Shown: positions 48,060 to 59,921, numbered from the stretch's first letter. The stretch is 64,000 nucleotides of DNA from Limnobaculum xujianqingii (GCF_013394855.1 NZ_JABMLK010000001.1:62001-126000); one strand, 5' to 3'. Numbers and translations: made by a program. The notes: a model not told the origin generated them from the letters alone.

Positions 48060-50441
48060 ATGAAGATGAAACAACTGGCCCTGCTGACGCTATCCTTATC
48101 GGTGACGGTGACAACCGCCATGTCAGCACAGGTGGACGATAAATTATTACAGGCGTTACAGCCAGGGCGTCGTGCGGGTGCGGTAAATCAGCCTCCTCCA
48201 CCGGCAGTAAAACCAAAAGCGGTTGCCATACCTGTGGCACAGGCCGAACCGGTGATTATCACGCCAACACCGGTTTCTGCAACGGCGGCCCGTGAGGTGA
48301 CTCCGGCGATTATTGTGCCACCACCCGCACCGGTATCTACAGTAGGTCGTGATGGTAATAGCTGGTCGACAGGCACTAAGCCTGCCGCTGTGCCAGTTGC
48401 TACTGCCAGCAGTAATAGTAATAAAGGTTGGATACAGGATACTCTTGCTCAGCCAGCGCCTGAACCAGTCCGCCAGCCAGCAGACAATGATAGTCAGATG
48501 ACTGAGCTGATGGATATTGACGTGACAGAGACTGCGCCAACAAAAGCAGTGGCAAATAGTACGCCGGCTCCAGTAACTGTGTCAGAGCCGCAACCGGTCA
48601 GAACCGCACAAAATCCGGCACCGATTGTCCCGATGGTCACTGCACCGATCGCTACGGTAGGGCGTGATGGTAAAAGTTGGGTGGTAAAAGACAGTTCATC
48701 TCAACAGGTTAAACCATCAGCAGTCGTGGCATCAGCGTCAGATAATGATGCAATGGAATTTACCGCCCTTGATGCGGCAGATAGCAAAGCAGAAACCATT
48801 GCTAATACCACACCAGTTCAGGTTGTGGAGCCGGAACCAAAGCGTAATGCACAGAACCCTGCGCCTATCGCAGCCAGTCAGCCGTCCAGTGTTAAAACCA
48901 CTGTGGCAACGGCCAGCAGTCATGATACGGAGCAACTTGCCTTTAGCGATCTGGCATCGGATAGCGAACCGATGACGGTATCCACGCCGGTGAAACCGGA
49001 TGAAAGCAAACAGGCAACGCTGCTGGCAGATACCCGGCCGCTGGTTCAGCCAGCCGGAGCTAATAATAACGACTTTACTAAAACAGATGACAAAGTTCAG
49101 CAGGATATTCTGAACTGGGTGGTAACTGATACCTCGCTAGCCGCACCAGAAGATGGGCAACAGGCAGGTATCTCTGTAAATACCGGAGGTTATGCCACTA
49201 AACCGCCAGTTGCTGGTAAAGGCATTCCGTCCATTGAGTTTGTGAAAACTACTGTGCGTCAGGCATTGAACTTTAGTCCGGAAATTCGTAACGCCCAGGC
49301 TGCATTTACCGCGGCTAAATATGATGTGGATGAAATCAAAGGTACCCGCTGGCCGCAGGTGAAAGTAGGCGCTAACTCGCCTGTTTCTAACTTTGGTAGC
49401 GGTACGCGCAACAATAACTCTTCTGATGTGAGTGATACCAGTGGTTCAGTCTCGGTAACCACAACGGTGTTTGATTTTGGCAAAACTGGCAGCGGTATTC
49501 AGAGTGCGGAAGAACTGTCTAAGTCATCGTTACAGGCGGTGAAGTTAACCCGTAACCAGATTGCCTATCAGACCATTGAGGGCCTGTTAACGTTGGATAA
49601 GTTTCAAAAAGACATCAAAGTGGCAAAGGCTTACGAAAAGCGGATGTCGGATCTGGTGAGTATGCTGTCGCAAATTACCCAGACCGATAAAGGCCGCGGC
49701 AGCGAACTGGTACAGGCCCGCGCCAAACTATTGCAAGCCCAGACTAACGTGCAGCAGCTGGAAAGCAGCTGGCGCGATACCCAGATTATGATGACCCGTC
49801 TGCTGGGGCGTGAAGCGCAACTACCAGAAAATCTGGCGTGGAATGAATCCAATATCAGTTCGGGCAGTATTCTGGCCTCGCTGGATAACCATCCACAAAT
49901 CCAGCGTGCAAAAGCGGAAGTTCAGGCCAGCCTGCATAAAGCGGATGCCATCAAATCCTCTGCTTATCCCAACATCAATTGGGTGGTGTCAAAAAGCACC
50001 GCTAAAGATACCTACGGTGACGAGCAGTCCTGGTATACGGGCATCAATGTGGAGTGGGATCTGTTTACCGGCGGTTCGGCGTCGGCATCTCAGGCCGCAG
50101 CAGTACAACGTGCTCAGGCCACCCAGATGCAGTTTGAAACCACAGTATTGGAACTGAAATACAAAATCCGCAGCATGATCCAGGTGCGTGATTCCGCTTT
50201 TGAAAGGGCGAAAGAGTATCGGGCACTGTCGTCGGAAACCGATCGGGTCAGAACCATGTTCTATGAGCAGTGGTACTACCTGGGTAAGCGCTCACTGCTA
50301 GATGTGCTTACCGCAGAGAACGACCACTTTAATAACCAGATTTCAGCCATCAATAATGAGTTCGATGGTTATACCGCCAATATCAATATCATGGCGGAAT
50401 CGGCCATGCTATTGGGCTGGCTAGGAATGCCAGTTTATTAA
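48060..50441 (+). CDS. TolC-like T1SS outer-membrane factor with long Pro/Ala-rich N-terminal extension
   Basis: This is the outer-membrane channel of the T1SS. At 793 aa it is far longer than typical TolC proteins (about 450-490 aa). A signal peptide (about 1-23, ending AMSA) is followed by about 370 residues rich in Pro, Ala, Thr and Val. This linker contains internal repeats, VSTVGRDGNSW and IATVGRDGKSW, and QPVRTAQNPAPI and EPKRNAQNPAPI. From about residue 395 the outer-membrane efflux domain runs to the end (FVKTTVRQALNFSPEIRNAQ, GKRSLLDVLTAENDHFNNQ). The gene starts 7 nt after the adaptor stop and is translationally close-coupled; GGGAGCG upstream could act as the ribosome site. The locus 1 homologue is frameshifted. 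The extension may span the periplasm or contact the OmpA-domain protein; this is inference. Confidence 0.92.
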   Translation: MKMKQLALLTLSLSVTVTTAMSAQVDDKLLQALQPGRRAGAVNQPPPPAVKPKAVAIPVAQAEPVIITPTPVSATAAREVTPAIIVPPPAPVSTVGRDGNSWSTGTKPAAVPVATASSNSNKGWIQDTLAQPAPEPVRQPADNDSQMTELMDIDVTETAPTKAVANSTPAPVTVSEPQPVRTAQNPAPIVPMVTAPIATVGRDGKSWVVKDSSSQQVKPSAVVASASDNDAMEFTALDAADSKAETIANTTPVQVVEPEPKRNAQNPAPIAASQPSSVKTTVATASSHDTEQLAFSDLASDSEPMTVSTPVKPDESKQATLLADTRPLVQPAGANNNDFTKTDDKVQQDILNWVVTDTSLAAPEDGQQAGISVNTGGYATKPPVAGKGIPSIEFVKTTVRQALNFSPEIRNAQAAFTAAKYDVDEIKGTRWPQVKVGANSPVSNFGSGTRNNNSSDVSDTSGSVSVTTTVFDFGKTGSGIQSAEELSKSSLQAVKLTRNQIAYQTIEGLLTLDKFQKDIKVAKAYEKRMSDLVSMLSQITQTDKGRGSELVQARAKLLQAQTNVQQLESSWRDTQIMMTRLLGREAQLPENLAWNESNISSGSILASLDNHPQIQRAKAEVQASLHKADAIKSSAYPNINWVVSKSTAKDTYGDEQSWYTGINVEWDLFTGGSASASQAAAVQRAQATQMQFETTVLELKYKIRSMIQVRDSAFERAKEYRALSSETDRVRTMFYEQWYYLGKRSLLDVLTAENDHFNNQISAINNEFDGYTANINIMAESAMLLGWLGMPVY

Positions 50442-50525
50442 GCTGTTATATGTTCGTTTTATTTGAAATTGATTGTTTTAACCAATTTGGATAGCGCGAT
50501 GATAACTTGTTATGGAGAATAATTT

Positions 50526-50804
50526 ATGAAAAAGGATACACCAATTTGCCATTACTGCGGCAGAGCCGATCGTATTAAGAGGCATGGTATAGGTAGAACA
50601 GGGCGGCAGCGTTATTACTGCGCGGAGTGCAAGAAGACATTCCAAACTTATTATATATATAAAGGGAAAGAGCAGAATATTGCTCATCAAATTGAACGCC
50701 TGCTGGCTGAAAATTATACGCCTGAGAGAATAAGCAACGAAATGCATGTTCGTTTAGCAACGATAGAGGCGCATATCCGGCAGCTTGAAGGGGTAAATCC
50801 ATAA
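50526..50804 (+). CDS. Stand-alone InsA-like (IS1 N-terminal) zinc-ribbon/HTH protein, locus 2
   Basis: The product is 92 aa, with a zinc ribbon C8-x2-C11 and C32-x2-C35 and InsA-like RTGRQRYYC..CKKTFQ. An HTH-like segment (TPERISNEMHVRLATIEAHI) follows. GGAG precedes ATG 50526, 84 nt after the TolC-like gene. There is no InsB or IS1 end nearby. By my alignment it is only about 73% identical to the locus 1 protein over 86 residues, whereas the TolC domains just upstream are nearly identical. The residues that differ avoid the Cys ligands and core motif, as expected of a protein under selection. A regulatory function is plausible and unproven. Confidence 0.8.
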   Translation: MKKDTPICHYCGRADRIKRHGIGRTGRQRYYCAECKKTFQTYYIYKGKEQNIAHQIERLLAENYTPERISNEMHVRLATIEAHIRQLEGVNP

Positions 50805-50853
50805 ATTACTACAATGGATTTTTATATTGTGAATGTGAGCATGGAATAATACG

Positions 50854-50886
50854 AAGAGCAGCCATCAGGCTGCTCTTTTGTTTTTT
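50854..50886 (+). terminator. Rho-independent terminator ending the locus 2 operon
   Basis: AAGAGCAGCC-ATCA-GGCTGCTCTT is followed by TTG and six T. It lies 50 nt after the InsA-like gene. Confidence 0.9.
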
Positions 50887-51498
50887 ATAAACAGGACGAT
50901 TCTGGCATTAAAAATTGATTCTATTTTGTTATTAACGAGTTGATTTTATTTTTTGTTTAAGGGGTTTGGCAATATTTTTGGTATTTTTTAGATTTTTATT
51001 ACCGTTGGTAAATTATTTTTAATTGTAATTATTTGCGTTTTTTATATTCCTTTTTTATCTTTTTATAATATTTTTTGTGTTTTTATATCAACCAAAATTA
51101 TTTAACTTATTGTTTTTATTTTAAATTTATATAACAACGATGGTGTTGAATGTTGATTTCAAATTAAACTATTCTACTGCCAGATGACCATTTTCATTGA
51201 CTAACTCACCAAAATAAAACAACGCATCAGTGTTTAAATCTAATTTGTTTTATCTCATCACTATTTTTATTGCGAGGTATGGTCATTAATAAACTTATTG
51301 GCTGACTTAATGTTCATATTGGGACAATTAATTCGAATGCTGGTATTGGATGCTCATTAAATGGAATGATGCTTGCGTTGTAAGATAAGATGTCTGAATA
51401 AGGATAAAATTCACTATAAACATTTAATTAAATAGTTACCAACAAACAAGTTGTCAATCTATTTTGTTACGGGTAATGAATAAAGGAGCTATTCTAAT
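50887..51498. other. AT-rich intergenic region upstream of adhesin C
   Basis: About 0.6 kb of very AT-rich DNA contains no credible gene. The last 20 bases, with AAAGGAG and ATTCTAATATG, match the adhesin B leader closely. The promoter should lie here, but I cannot place it. No microsatellite like the one before adhesin B is present. Confidence 0.6.
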
Positions 51499-52179
51499 AT
51501 GAGTAATAACGCCAGTTTATTAGTCAATTCAGGCAGCGGTTCTTCTCAGGTCATCTCTCTTGATACAGGCAAACCAATAAAAATAAAATTCCAACCTGGT
51601 AGCCAATATCTGCTAAAAAATGCCGATGATAACTATGCACCGAAGAAGGTAACGCTTCAGCGCAATGGTGACGATCTGTATGTCATTTTGGATGGGGAAG
51701 AGAATCCGGTTATCGTTGCTGAAGATTATTATGTTTCTGGTAACAACCAACCTTTCCTCGGAATGGGGGATGATGGACAGCTTTATGCATACCCGGCAGC
51801 GAATGAGGATGGTTCATTAACTTCGGTTTCTCTTAGTGGTGCACCGCAAGGGGATGCCTCCTATCTGTTTGAAAGTGCGGAATACGCTGATAGTAGTGTT
51901 ATGTCGTCATGGCCATGGTTTTTAGGCGCTGCTATTGTTGGGGGCGCAGGTATTGGCTATGCGATCTATGATCATAATAAAGATGATGGTGGTAACTCGT
52001 CTTCTTTCTCTCCTTTAGGATCTCAACCTGAAACTCAGCCAGAGGCTCAACCAGAGTCTGAAGCTGGGCCAGAACCTCAACCCGAGCCAGAACCGGAGCC
52101 TTTACCGAATCCGGGTGGTGCAATAGATGATACTCTCGCAACCCCTGTGGTTGGCGATATGAGTTCAGATCAAAGCTAA
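51499..52179 (+). pseudogene. Adhesin C, N-terminal segment (BapA prefix), ending at in-frame TAA
   Basis: These 226 residues begin adhesin C. A BapA-prefix-like domain (NASLLVNSGSG, KPIKIKFQPGSQYLLKN, EDYYVSGNN) is followed by the hydrophobic segment SWPWFLGAAIVGGAGIGYAI and a Pro/Glu-rich linker with QPE/PEPEPEP repeats. The start ATG 51499 has AAAGGAG 10 nt upstream. TAA 52177-52179 interrupts the frame, which resumes unchanged at ATG 52183. Alignment with adhesin D (AENKTTIYGVGEAG) places a Lys near the stop, compatible with AAA to TAA. This fragment alone would lack the export signal. Confidence 0.88.
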
Positions 52180-52182
52180 ACA

Positions 52183-53631
52183 ATGATTCAGGGCACGGGA
52201 GAAGCGGGTTGTACTATTACTATTTATGACAATGGTGAAGCCATTGGCTCAACGATTGTCAGTGCAGAAGGCAACTGGGTTTTTACTGCTGATACCGTTT
52301 TAATCGATGGTTCACACAATATTTCTCTTATCCAAACCAGTCCATCAGGGGTAACTAACGGCTCTGCGGAAGATTTTCCGTTTATTGTTGATACCGTGCC
52401 GCCAGCGACACCGGTAATTAACGATATTGCTGGCGATAGTTCATTACCAACCTTCTCTGGCGAAGGTGAGCCAGGCAGTACCATTACTATTTTTGATAAC
52501 AATACCGAGATTAGCCCGGCATTTATGGGTAGAAATACCGCCGGAAACGGCAATGTTATTGGACAAGTGATTGTAGGTGAAGATGGTAAATGGAGCTTTA
52601 CGCCAGACAGTCCTTTGCCTGCTGGCGAACACCATATCACCGTTATTGCAACCGATAAGGCCGGAAATCAGAGCTCGCCATCAGAAGAATGGGTTCTTAC
52701 CATCCATCCTACGGCGTTGGAAGTACCTACTATTGAGTCCGTAATCGATGATGTTGGCGGTTATCAGGGCATGTTACAAAATGGCGATAACACCGATGAC
52801 TATACGCCAACCTTTAGCGGTAAAGCTGAAGCCGGTGGTATGGTTATTCTTTATGGCAACGGTCAAATTATTGGCTCTACCGTAGTTGATACCAACGGTA
52901 ACTGGACATTTACCCCAGCAACACCATTAGCCATGGGTGAGTATGACTTCACCGTCGCAGCAATGGATGCAGCGGGTAATATTAGTGACCAAAGCGGATC
53001 GATTCATCTGATTCTTGATGGTGTGGTGATACCGAATTTTGTTGAAATCACCCATATTATCGATGATGTGGGAGCCGTAACCGGTTCACTTGCCTCTAAC
53101 GATGTCACTGACGATGCTCGCCCGCAGATTAGCGGGACGGCAACCCCAGGCCATGCGATCAATATTTATGACGGCGCAGTACTGCTGGGTTCTACGGTTA
53201 CTGATGAAAATGGTAATTGGAGCTTTACACCAGAAGTTGATTTAGCCGATGGCCGACACAGTTTTAGCGCGGTTGCAGTTGATGCTGCCGGTAATGCCAG
53301 CAGCCCAACGGCCGAGTTTGTAGTAACGATTGATACTGCTGTGACTCCAAATCCGGAAGAACCAGCTTCACCAACGATTGACCTGGTACAGGATGACGTA
53401 GGTGCAGTACAGGGCAATTTGAGCAATGGCAGTATCACTGACGACAATCGACCCACTCTGGTAGGTAGTGCTAACCCTGGCCACATTGTGAACCTGTATG
53501 ACGGCGATATGTTACTGGGATCTACCGTGGCAGACGCTCAGGGTAACTGGAGTTTCACGCCGGTTGCATTGCCTGACGGCCCGCACTCTTTCTATGTCAC
53601 AGGTACCAACAGTGCGGGCGAGACTAGCTAG
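52183..53631 (+). pseudogene. Adhesin C, second segment (Ig-like repeats), ending at in-frame TAG
   Basis: These 482 residues comprise about five Ig-like domains, in the same frame as the segments before and after. The second domain carries an insertion (NNTEISPAFMGRNTAGNGNV) in the turn region, also present in a related form in adhesin D. The segment ends at TAG 53629-53631. An internal paralogous repeat at about 56145 reads GETSQPSPEF where this has GETS-stop-PSPEF, so a single CAG to TAG transition made the stop. Confidence 0.88.
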
Positions 53632-53673
53632 CCATCACCAGAGTTTTCCTTATCCATTGATACAACGTCATTT

Positions 53674-56600
53674 ATGACCTTTATCGAGCGGGTGGAGGAT
53701 AACGTGGGTGCTGTCACTGGTAATGTCGCTTATGGCGATTCAACGGATGACGCGCGTCCGGTAATCAGTGGAACGGGTCATTCCGGCGAGACGGTAATTA
53801 TTTACGCGAACGGTAGTGAATTGGGTCGTACCACAGTGGCGGCAGATGGCAGTTGGAGCTTTCAGCCAGAGTCACCGTTAATGGACGGTCACCATGAGTT
53901 AACCGTAGCAGTCATAGATGCATATGGTAACACCAGTGCTCCTGGTGCCTCATTTGATATTGTTATTGATACGATTGCACCTGCATCACCAACTATTGAG
54001 TCAGTCATTGATGACGTTGGTGGTTATCAGGGCATGTTACAAAATGGCGATGAAACCGACGACTATACGCCAACCTTCAGCGGTAAAGCTGAAGCCGGTA
54101 GTATGGTTATTCTTTATGGCAACGGCCAAATTATTGGTTCTGCCGCAGTTGATGCCAACGGTAACTGGACATTTACTCCAACAACACCATTAGCTATGGG
54201 TGAGTATGACTTTACCGTCGCGGCAATGGATGCAGTGGGTAACCTGAGCGACCAGAGCGGAGCGATTCATCTGATTCTTGATGGTGTGGTGATACCGAAT
54301 TTTGTTGAAATCACTCAGGTCGTTGACGATGTGGGTGCGGTAACCGGTTTAGTTTTCTTTAATGGTGTCACTGATGATGCTCGTCCGCAGATTAACGGGA
54401 CGGCTACACCAGGCGATATCATTAATCTTTATGATGGTGAGGTACTGTTAGGTTCCACTGTTACTGATGAAAACGGCCAGTGGAGCTTTACACCAGCAGT
54501 TGATTTAGCTGATGGACAACACAACTTTACCGCGGCAGCGGTTGATGTGGCCGGTAACATTGGCAAGCCAACCGATGAGTTTGTGGTATTTGTGGATACA
54601 GTGGCACCCGAATCACCGACTATCGAGTCAGTTATCGATAATGTTGGTGGTTATCAGGGCATGCTGCAAAATGGCGATGAAACCGACGACTATACGCCAA
54701 CCTTCAGCGGTAAAGCTGAAGCCGGTGGTATGGTTATTCTTTATGGCAACGGCCAAATTATTGGTTCTGCCGCAGTTGATGCCAACGGTAACTGGACATT
54801 TACTCCAACAACACCATTAGCTATGGGTGAGTATGACTTTACCGTCGCGGTAATGGATGCAGTGGGTAACCTGAGCGACCAGAGCGGAGCGATTCATCTG
54901 ATTCTTGATGGTGTGGTGATACCGAATTTTGTTGAAATCACTCAGGTCGTTGACGATGTGGGTGCGGTAACCGGTTTAGTTTTCTTTAATGGTGTCACTG
55001 ATGATGCTCGTCCGCAGATTAACGGGACGGCTACACCAGGCGATATCATTAATCTTTATGATGGTGAGGTACTGTTAGGTTCCACTGTTACTGATGAAAA
55101 CGGCCAGTGGAGCTTTACACCAGCAGTTGATTTAGCTGATGGACAACACAACTTTACCGCGGCAGCGGTTGATGTGGCCGGTAACATTGGCAAGCCAACC
55201 GATGAGTTTGTGGTATTTGTGGATACAGTGGCACCCGAATCACCGACTATCGAGTCAGTTATCGATAATGTTGGTGGTTATCAGGGCATGCTGCAAAATG
55301 GCGATGAAACCGACGACTATACGCCAACCTTCAGCGGTAAAGCTGAAGCCGGTGGTATGGTTATTCTTTATGGCAACGGCCAAATTATTGGTTCTGCCGC
55401 AGTTGATGCCAACGGTAACTGGACATTTACTCCAACAACACCATTAGCTATGGGTGAGTATGACTTTACCGTCGCGGCAATGGATGCAGTGGGTAACCTG
55501 AGCGACCAGAGCGGAGCGATTCATCTGATCCTGGATGGCGTAGTGGTTCTGAATTTTGTTGAAATCACTCATATCATTGACGACGTAGGGGCAGTAACCG
55601 GCTCACTTGCCTCTAATGATGTTACCGACGATGCTCGTCCACAGATTAGCGGGACGGCTACCCCAGGTCATGTCATCAATATTTATGATGGTGAAATACT
55701 GTTAGGTTCCACAGTTGCTGCTGCTAACGGTGAGTGGAGCTTTACGCCAGCAATGGATCTGGCGGATGGCCGACACAGTTTTACCGCGGTTGCGGTCGAT
55801 GCTGCCGGTAATGCCAGCACTCCAACGGCTGAATTTGTAGTGACTATTGATACTGTTGTAACTCCAAATCCGGAAGAACCAGCTTCACCAACGATTGACC
55901 TGGTGCAGGATGACGTGGGTGCAGTACAGGGCGATTTGAGCAGTGGTAGTATTACTGACGACAATCGACCTACTCTGGTAGGTAGCGCTAACCCTGGTTA
56001 CATTGTGAACGTATATGACGGCGATATGTTACTGGGATCTGCCGTGGCAGACGCTCAGGGTAAATGGAGCTTCACGCCGATTGCATTGCCTGATGGTCCG
56101 CACTCTTTCTATGTCACAGGTACCACTAGTACTGGCGAGACCAGCCAGCCATCTCCGGAGTTTTCTCTATCCATTGATACGATGCCATTTATGGCATTTA
56201 TCGATCGAGTGGAAGATAACGTGGGGGCTGTCACCGGTAATGTCGTGAATGGTGGTGCAACGGATGATGCGCGTCCGCTAATCAGTGGAACGGGTCAGGC
56301 TGGTGAGACGGTAATTATTTACGCGAATGGTAGTGAATTGGGTCGTACCACAGTGGCGGCGGATGGCAGTTGGAGCTTCCAGCCAGAGTCACCGCTAATG
56401 GACGGTCACCATGATTTAACCGTAGCAGTCATAGATGCACAGGGTAACACCAGCGCTCCTGGTGCCTCATTTGAGATTGTTATTGATACGATGGCACCAG
56501 TCCCGGTTAGCGATCTGGTGATTACCGATGATGTTGGTATCTATCAGGGCGTGCTGCAACACGGTGATGTGACCGATGACTATACGCCAACCTTTAGCGG

Positions 56601-59600
56601 TAAAGCTGAAGCGGGCAATACAGTATTTATTTTTGCTAATGACCAGCTTATGGGTTCTGCAGGGGTAGATGCTAACGGCAACTGGACATTTACGCCAGCC
56701 ATGCCATTGCCGATGGGTGACTATGACTTTACTACTGTAGTGGAAGATCCGGCTGGTAACCGTAGCGAAATCAGTGAGCCTGTTCATCTGACGCTGAATA
56801 GTGATGTGATACAAGACTTTGTTGAAATTACTCAGGTTATCGACGATGTGGGTATGGTGACTGGTTCTGTTCCGCATAATGGTGTTACTGATGATGCACG
56901 TCCGCAGGTTAGCGGGATTGGCTCTGCTGGTCAGCAGGTGATTGTTTACGCTATCGCTCATGAGGGAATGCGTGAAATAGGTCGTGCAACGGTAGATGCT
57001 GATGGTAAATGGAGCCTGAAATCAAACATCGCATTAGCTGAAGGTAGAAATGAGCTGATAGCGGATCTGATGGACTCCGATGGCAATCTATTACTGGTAT
57101 CGTCAGTTTATGCCATTACGGTTGATATTACAGCGCCAATGCCAGTCACCGATTTGGTGATTACAGATAATGTGGGTGACTATCAAGGCGTACTGAAAAA
57201 CGGTGATAATACCGACGACTATCAGCCAACCTTTAGCGGTAAGGCTGAAGCAGGCAACACGGTATTTATTTTTGCTAATGACCAACTGATGGGCTCTGTC
57301 AGAGTCGATGCTAATGGCGACTGGACGTTTACGCCAGCCATGCCGTTACCGATGGGCGACTATCAGTTTACCACTATGGTGGCAGATCAGGCTGGTAACC
57401 GTAGCGAAATCAGCGAGCCTGTTCATCTGATTCTGGATGGCGTGGTGATACCGAACTTCGTTGAAATCACTGAGGCTATTGACAATGTGGGTATGATAAC
57501 CGGTTCTCTTGCCTCTAATGATATCACTGATGATGCTCGCCCTCAGATTGCCGGGAACGCTATGCCAGGCGATATCATCAATATTTATGATAGTAAGATA
57601 CTGCTGGGTTCCACAGCGGCTAGTGAAAGTGGTTATTGGAGCTTTATACCAACAGTTGATTTAGCCGATGGTCAACACAGCTTTACTGCTGCGGTAGTTA
57701 ATGCTGCGGGTAACGTTGGCAAGCCAAGCGCCGAGTTTGTGGTCATCATTGATACTGTGGCTCCGGCATCACCGATTATCGAGTCTGTCATCGATAATGT
57801 TGGTAGTTATCAGGGTATATTGAAAAATGGTGATGTGACCGACGATGCTACTCCAACCTTTACTGGTAAGGGAGAAGCGGGCAATATTATTGTCATTTAT
57901 GCTAACGACCAAATGATCGCTACCGCTCTGGTGAATGCTGGTGGTAACTGGACGTTCACGCCAGCCACCCCATTACCATTAGGCGAGTATCATTTTACTG
58001 TTGCAGCGATAGATCCTGCGGGTAACCAGAGTGCCCAAAGTGGATCGATTAATTTGATAATTGATAATTCTGGAACACCACCGGTTATTCAGATCACTCA
58101 ACTGATTGATGATGTGGGTTCTGTGACCGGTGAACTGGCTGCCAATAGCGTTACTGATGATGCTCGTCCACAGATTATGGGTGTGGCAATGGCCGGTAAT
58201 GTGGTCAAAATTTACGATGGCGAAATTGAAATAGGTTCTACCATTGCAAATGAGAGCGGACAGTGGAGCTTTACGCCAGCATTTAATCTGGCTGATGGTG
58301 AGCACCGTCTGACTGCATCAGAAGTTGATGTTGTGGGTAACTATAGTCCACGAAGCCCTGAGTTTGTCTTTACCGTGGATACTATTCCATCAGCTACTCC
58401 GACCATTGAGTCCGTATCTGCTGATTTCCGTGGCGATCTGACTAGCGGTACTGCCATTAATAATGGTACACCGACGTTGAAGGGCACGGCAGAGCAGGGT
58501 AGCGTGGTGAACATTTTTGATAATGGTATCCTTCTGGGCTCGACCATTGCCGACAGCGACGGTAAGTGGAGCTTTACGCCAACAGCAGAGTTGTCAGAAG
58601 GCGAACATGCCTTTACGGTGGCGGGTAATACGGGTTCTCCGTCAGGCGAGTTTACGGTGATCGTGGATTATGATCTCCATATTCATCCACCGGTACCAGA
58701 AGAGCCATCGGTGCCGACCATTGATGTGGTGATCAACGACGCTCAGGAAGTGGTGAGCAATGGTGGTGTCAGCGATGACTTTACGCCAACGCTACTCGGT
58801 AAAGGCGAATTGGGAGATATCATCCATGTGTATGACCGTGGTGTTCTGCTGGGTAGTGCGGTAGTTAATGATGATTATAACTGGAGCTTTACCCCTGAGT
58901 TGCCATTATCAGATGGAAATCATGTTTTCTTTGTTACTGCAACCAATGCTGCGGAAGTAGTAAGTCAGCAGTCAGCGGATTATGTGGTTATCCTTGATTA
59001 TCCAGTGAGTTATCCAGACCTGGCGATTACCGAGGTACTTGATCAAGTTGGCGCTATCACTGGTAACCTTAGTATTGGTGATATAACGGATGATCCTCGT
59101 CCGGTTATTAAGGGGACGGGTACTGCTGGTGATATGGTCATTGTCTATACTACTGGTCAGCATGAACTAGGGCGGACCATGGTTGATGCCGATGGTTTAT
59201 GGAGTTTACGTCCGGTTAATCCACTACCAGAAGGTGACAATGCGCTGACTGCTGTCGGAGTTAATGCCGACGGTGAGATGACTATGCCAACGCCTTCGTT
59301 CACTATTAATATCTCATGTGGTATGCCTTTGTTCCCTGCACTGATTGAAAGCGTATTGGATGATGTGGGTGCGATACAAGGCATGCTACAAAAAGGTGAT
59401 ATTACCGATGACAACCTTCCAACGCTGAAGGGAGTTGCCAATAGCGGCAACATTGTCTCTCTTTATGACCATGATGTATTAATTGGTTCAACACAGGCTG
59501 ATGCAAGCGGCAAGTGGTCATTTACACCAATCTATTCATTGGCAGATGGTGAGCATAAGATCACGGTTACTGCGACGGATACTCTGCATGGTAGAGTTAG

Positions 59601-59874
59601 TGAACCATCTGGCGTGTATAACTTCACTGTTGATACAACGGCTGATGTCGGAGAAGGCGTAATGGCTGTTGCTCTGGGCGATGTTCTGCGTGTCGGTTCT
59701 GATGAGCTAACGTTTACCGCTGACAGTGAGAAACAAAGCTCGCTACAGACAGAAAATGTAGCAGTAGCGCAGAATCACTACCAATCAGAAGGCAGTAGTT
59801 ATAACGTTTGGACGATGGGGGCTTCAACGGTTGAGGTTCCGGTTGAGAACGTGGTGAATCCGGTCATTCTGTAA
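53674..59874 (+). pseudogene. Adhesin C, third segment with short C-terminal T1SS tail
   Basis: The frame is open from 53632; ATG 53674 is the first Met. About 19 Ig-like domains are followed by a short C-terminal tail (MAVALGDVLRVGSDELTF ... VENVVNPVIL) that matches the last 75 residues of adhesins A and B. The FG-GAP/VCBS-like and RTX-like modules are absent. The domains (IESVIDDVGGYQG, VEITHIIDDVGAVTG, IDLVQDDVGAVQG) are a different subfamily from those in A and B. Without the two stops, adhesin C would be about 2,790 aa. No transporter genes follow, so it would depend on the locus 2 exporter. It could also be a silent donor of repeats. Confidence 0.88.
53974..55530 (+). repeat. 627-bp two-domain tandem repeats inside adhesin C
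   Basis: Units begin at 53974, 54601 and 55228, exactly 627 bp (209 aa, two Ig-like domains) apart. The second and first-half third units are nearly identical; the third diverges after about 55530. Confidence 0.9.
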
Positions 59875-59921
59875 TTAGTTGTCAGCACTGAACGAGCGTC
59901 AAACAGTGATTGTTCTGATAA

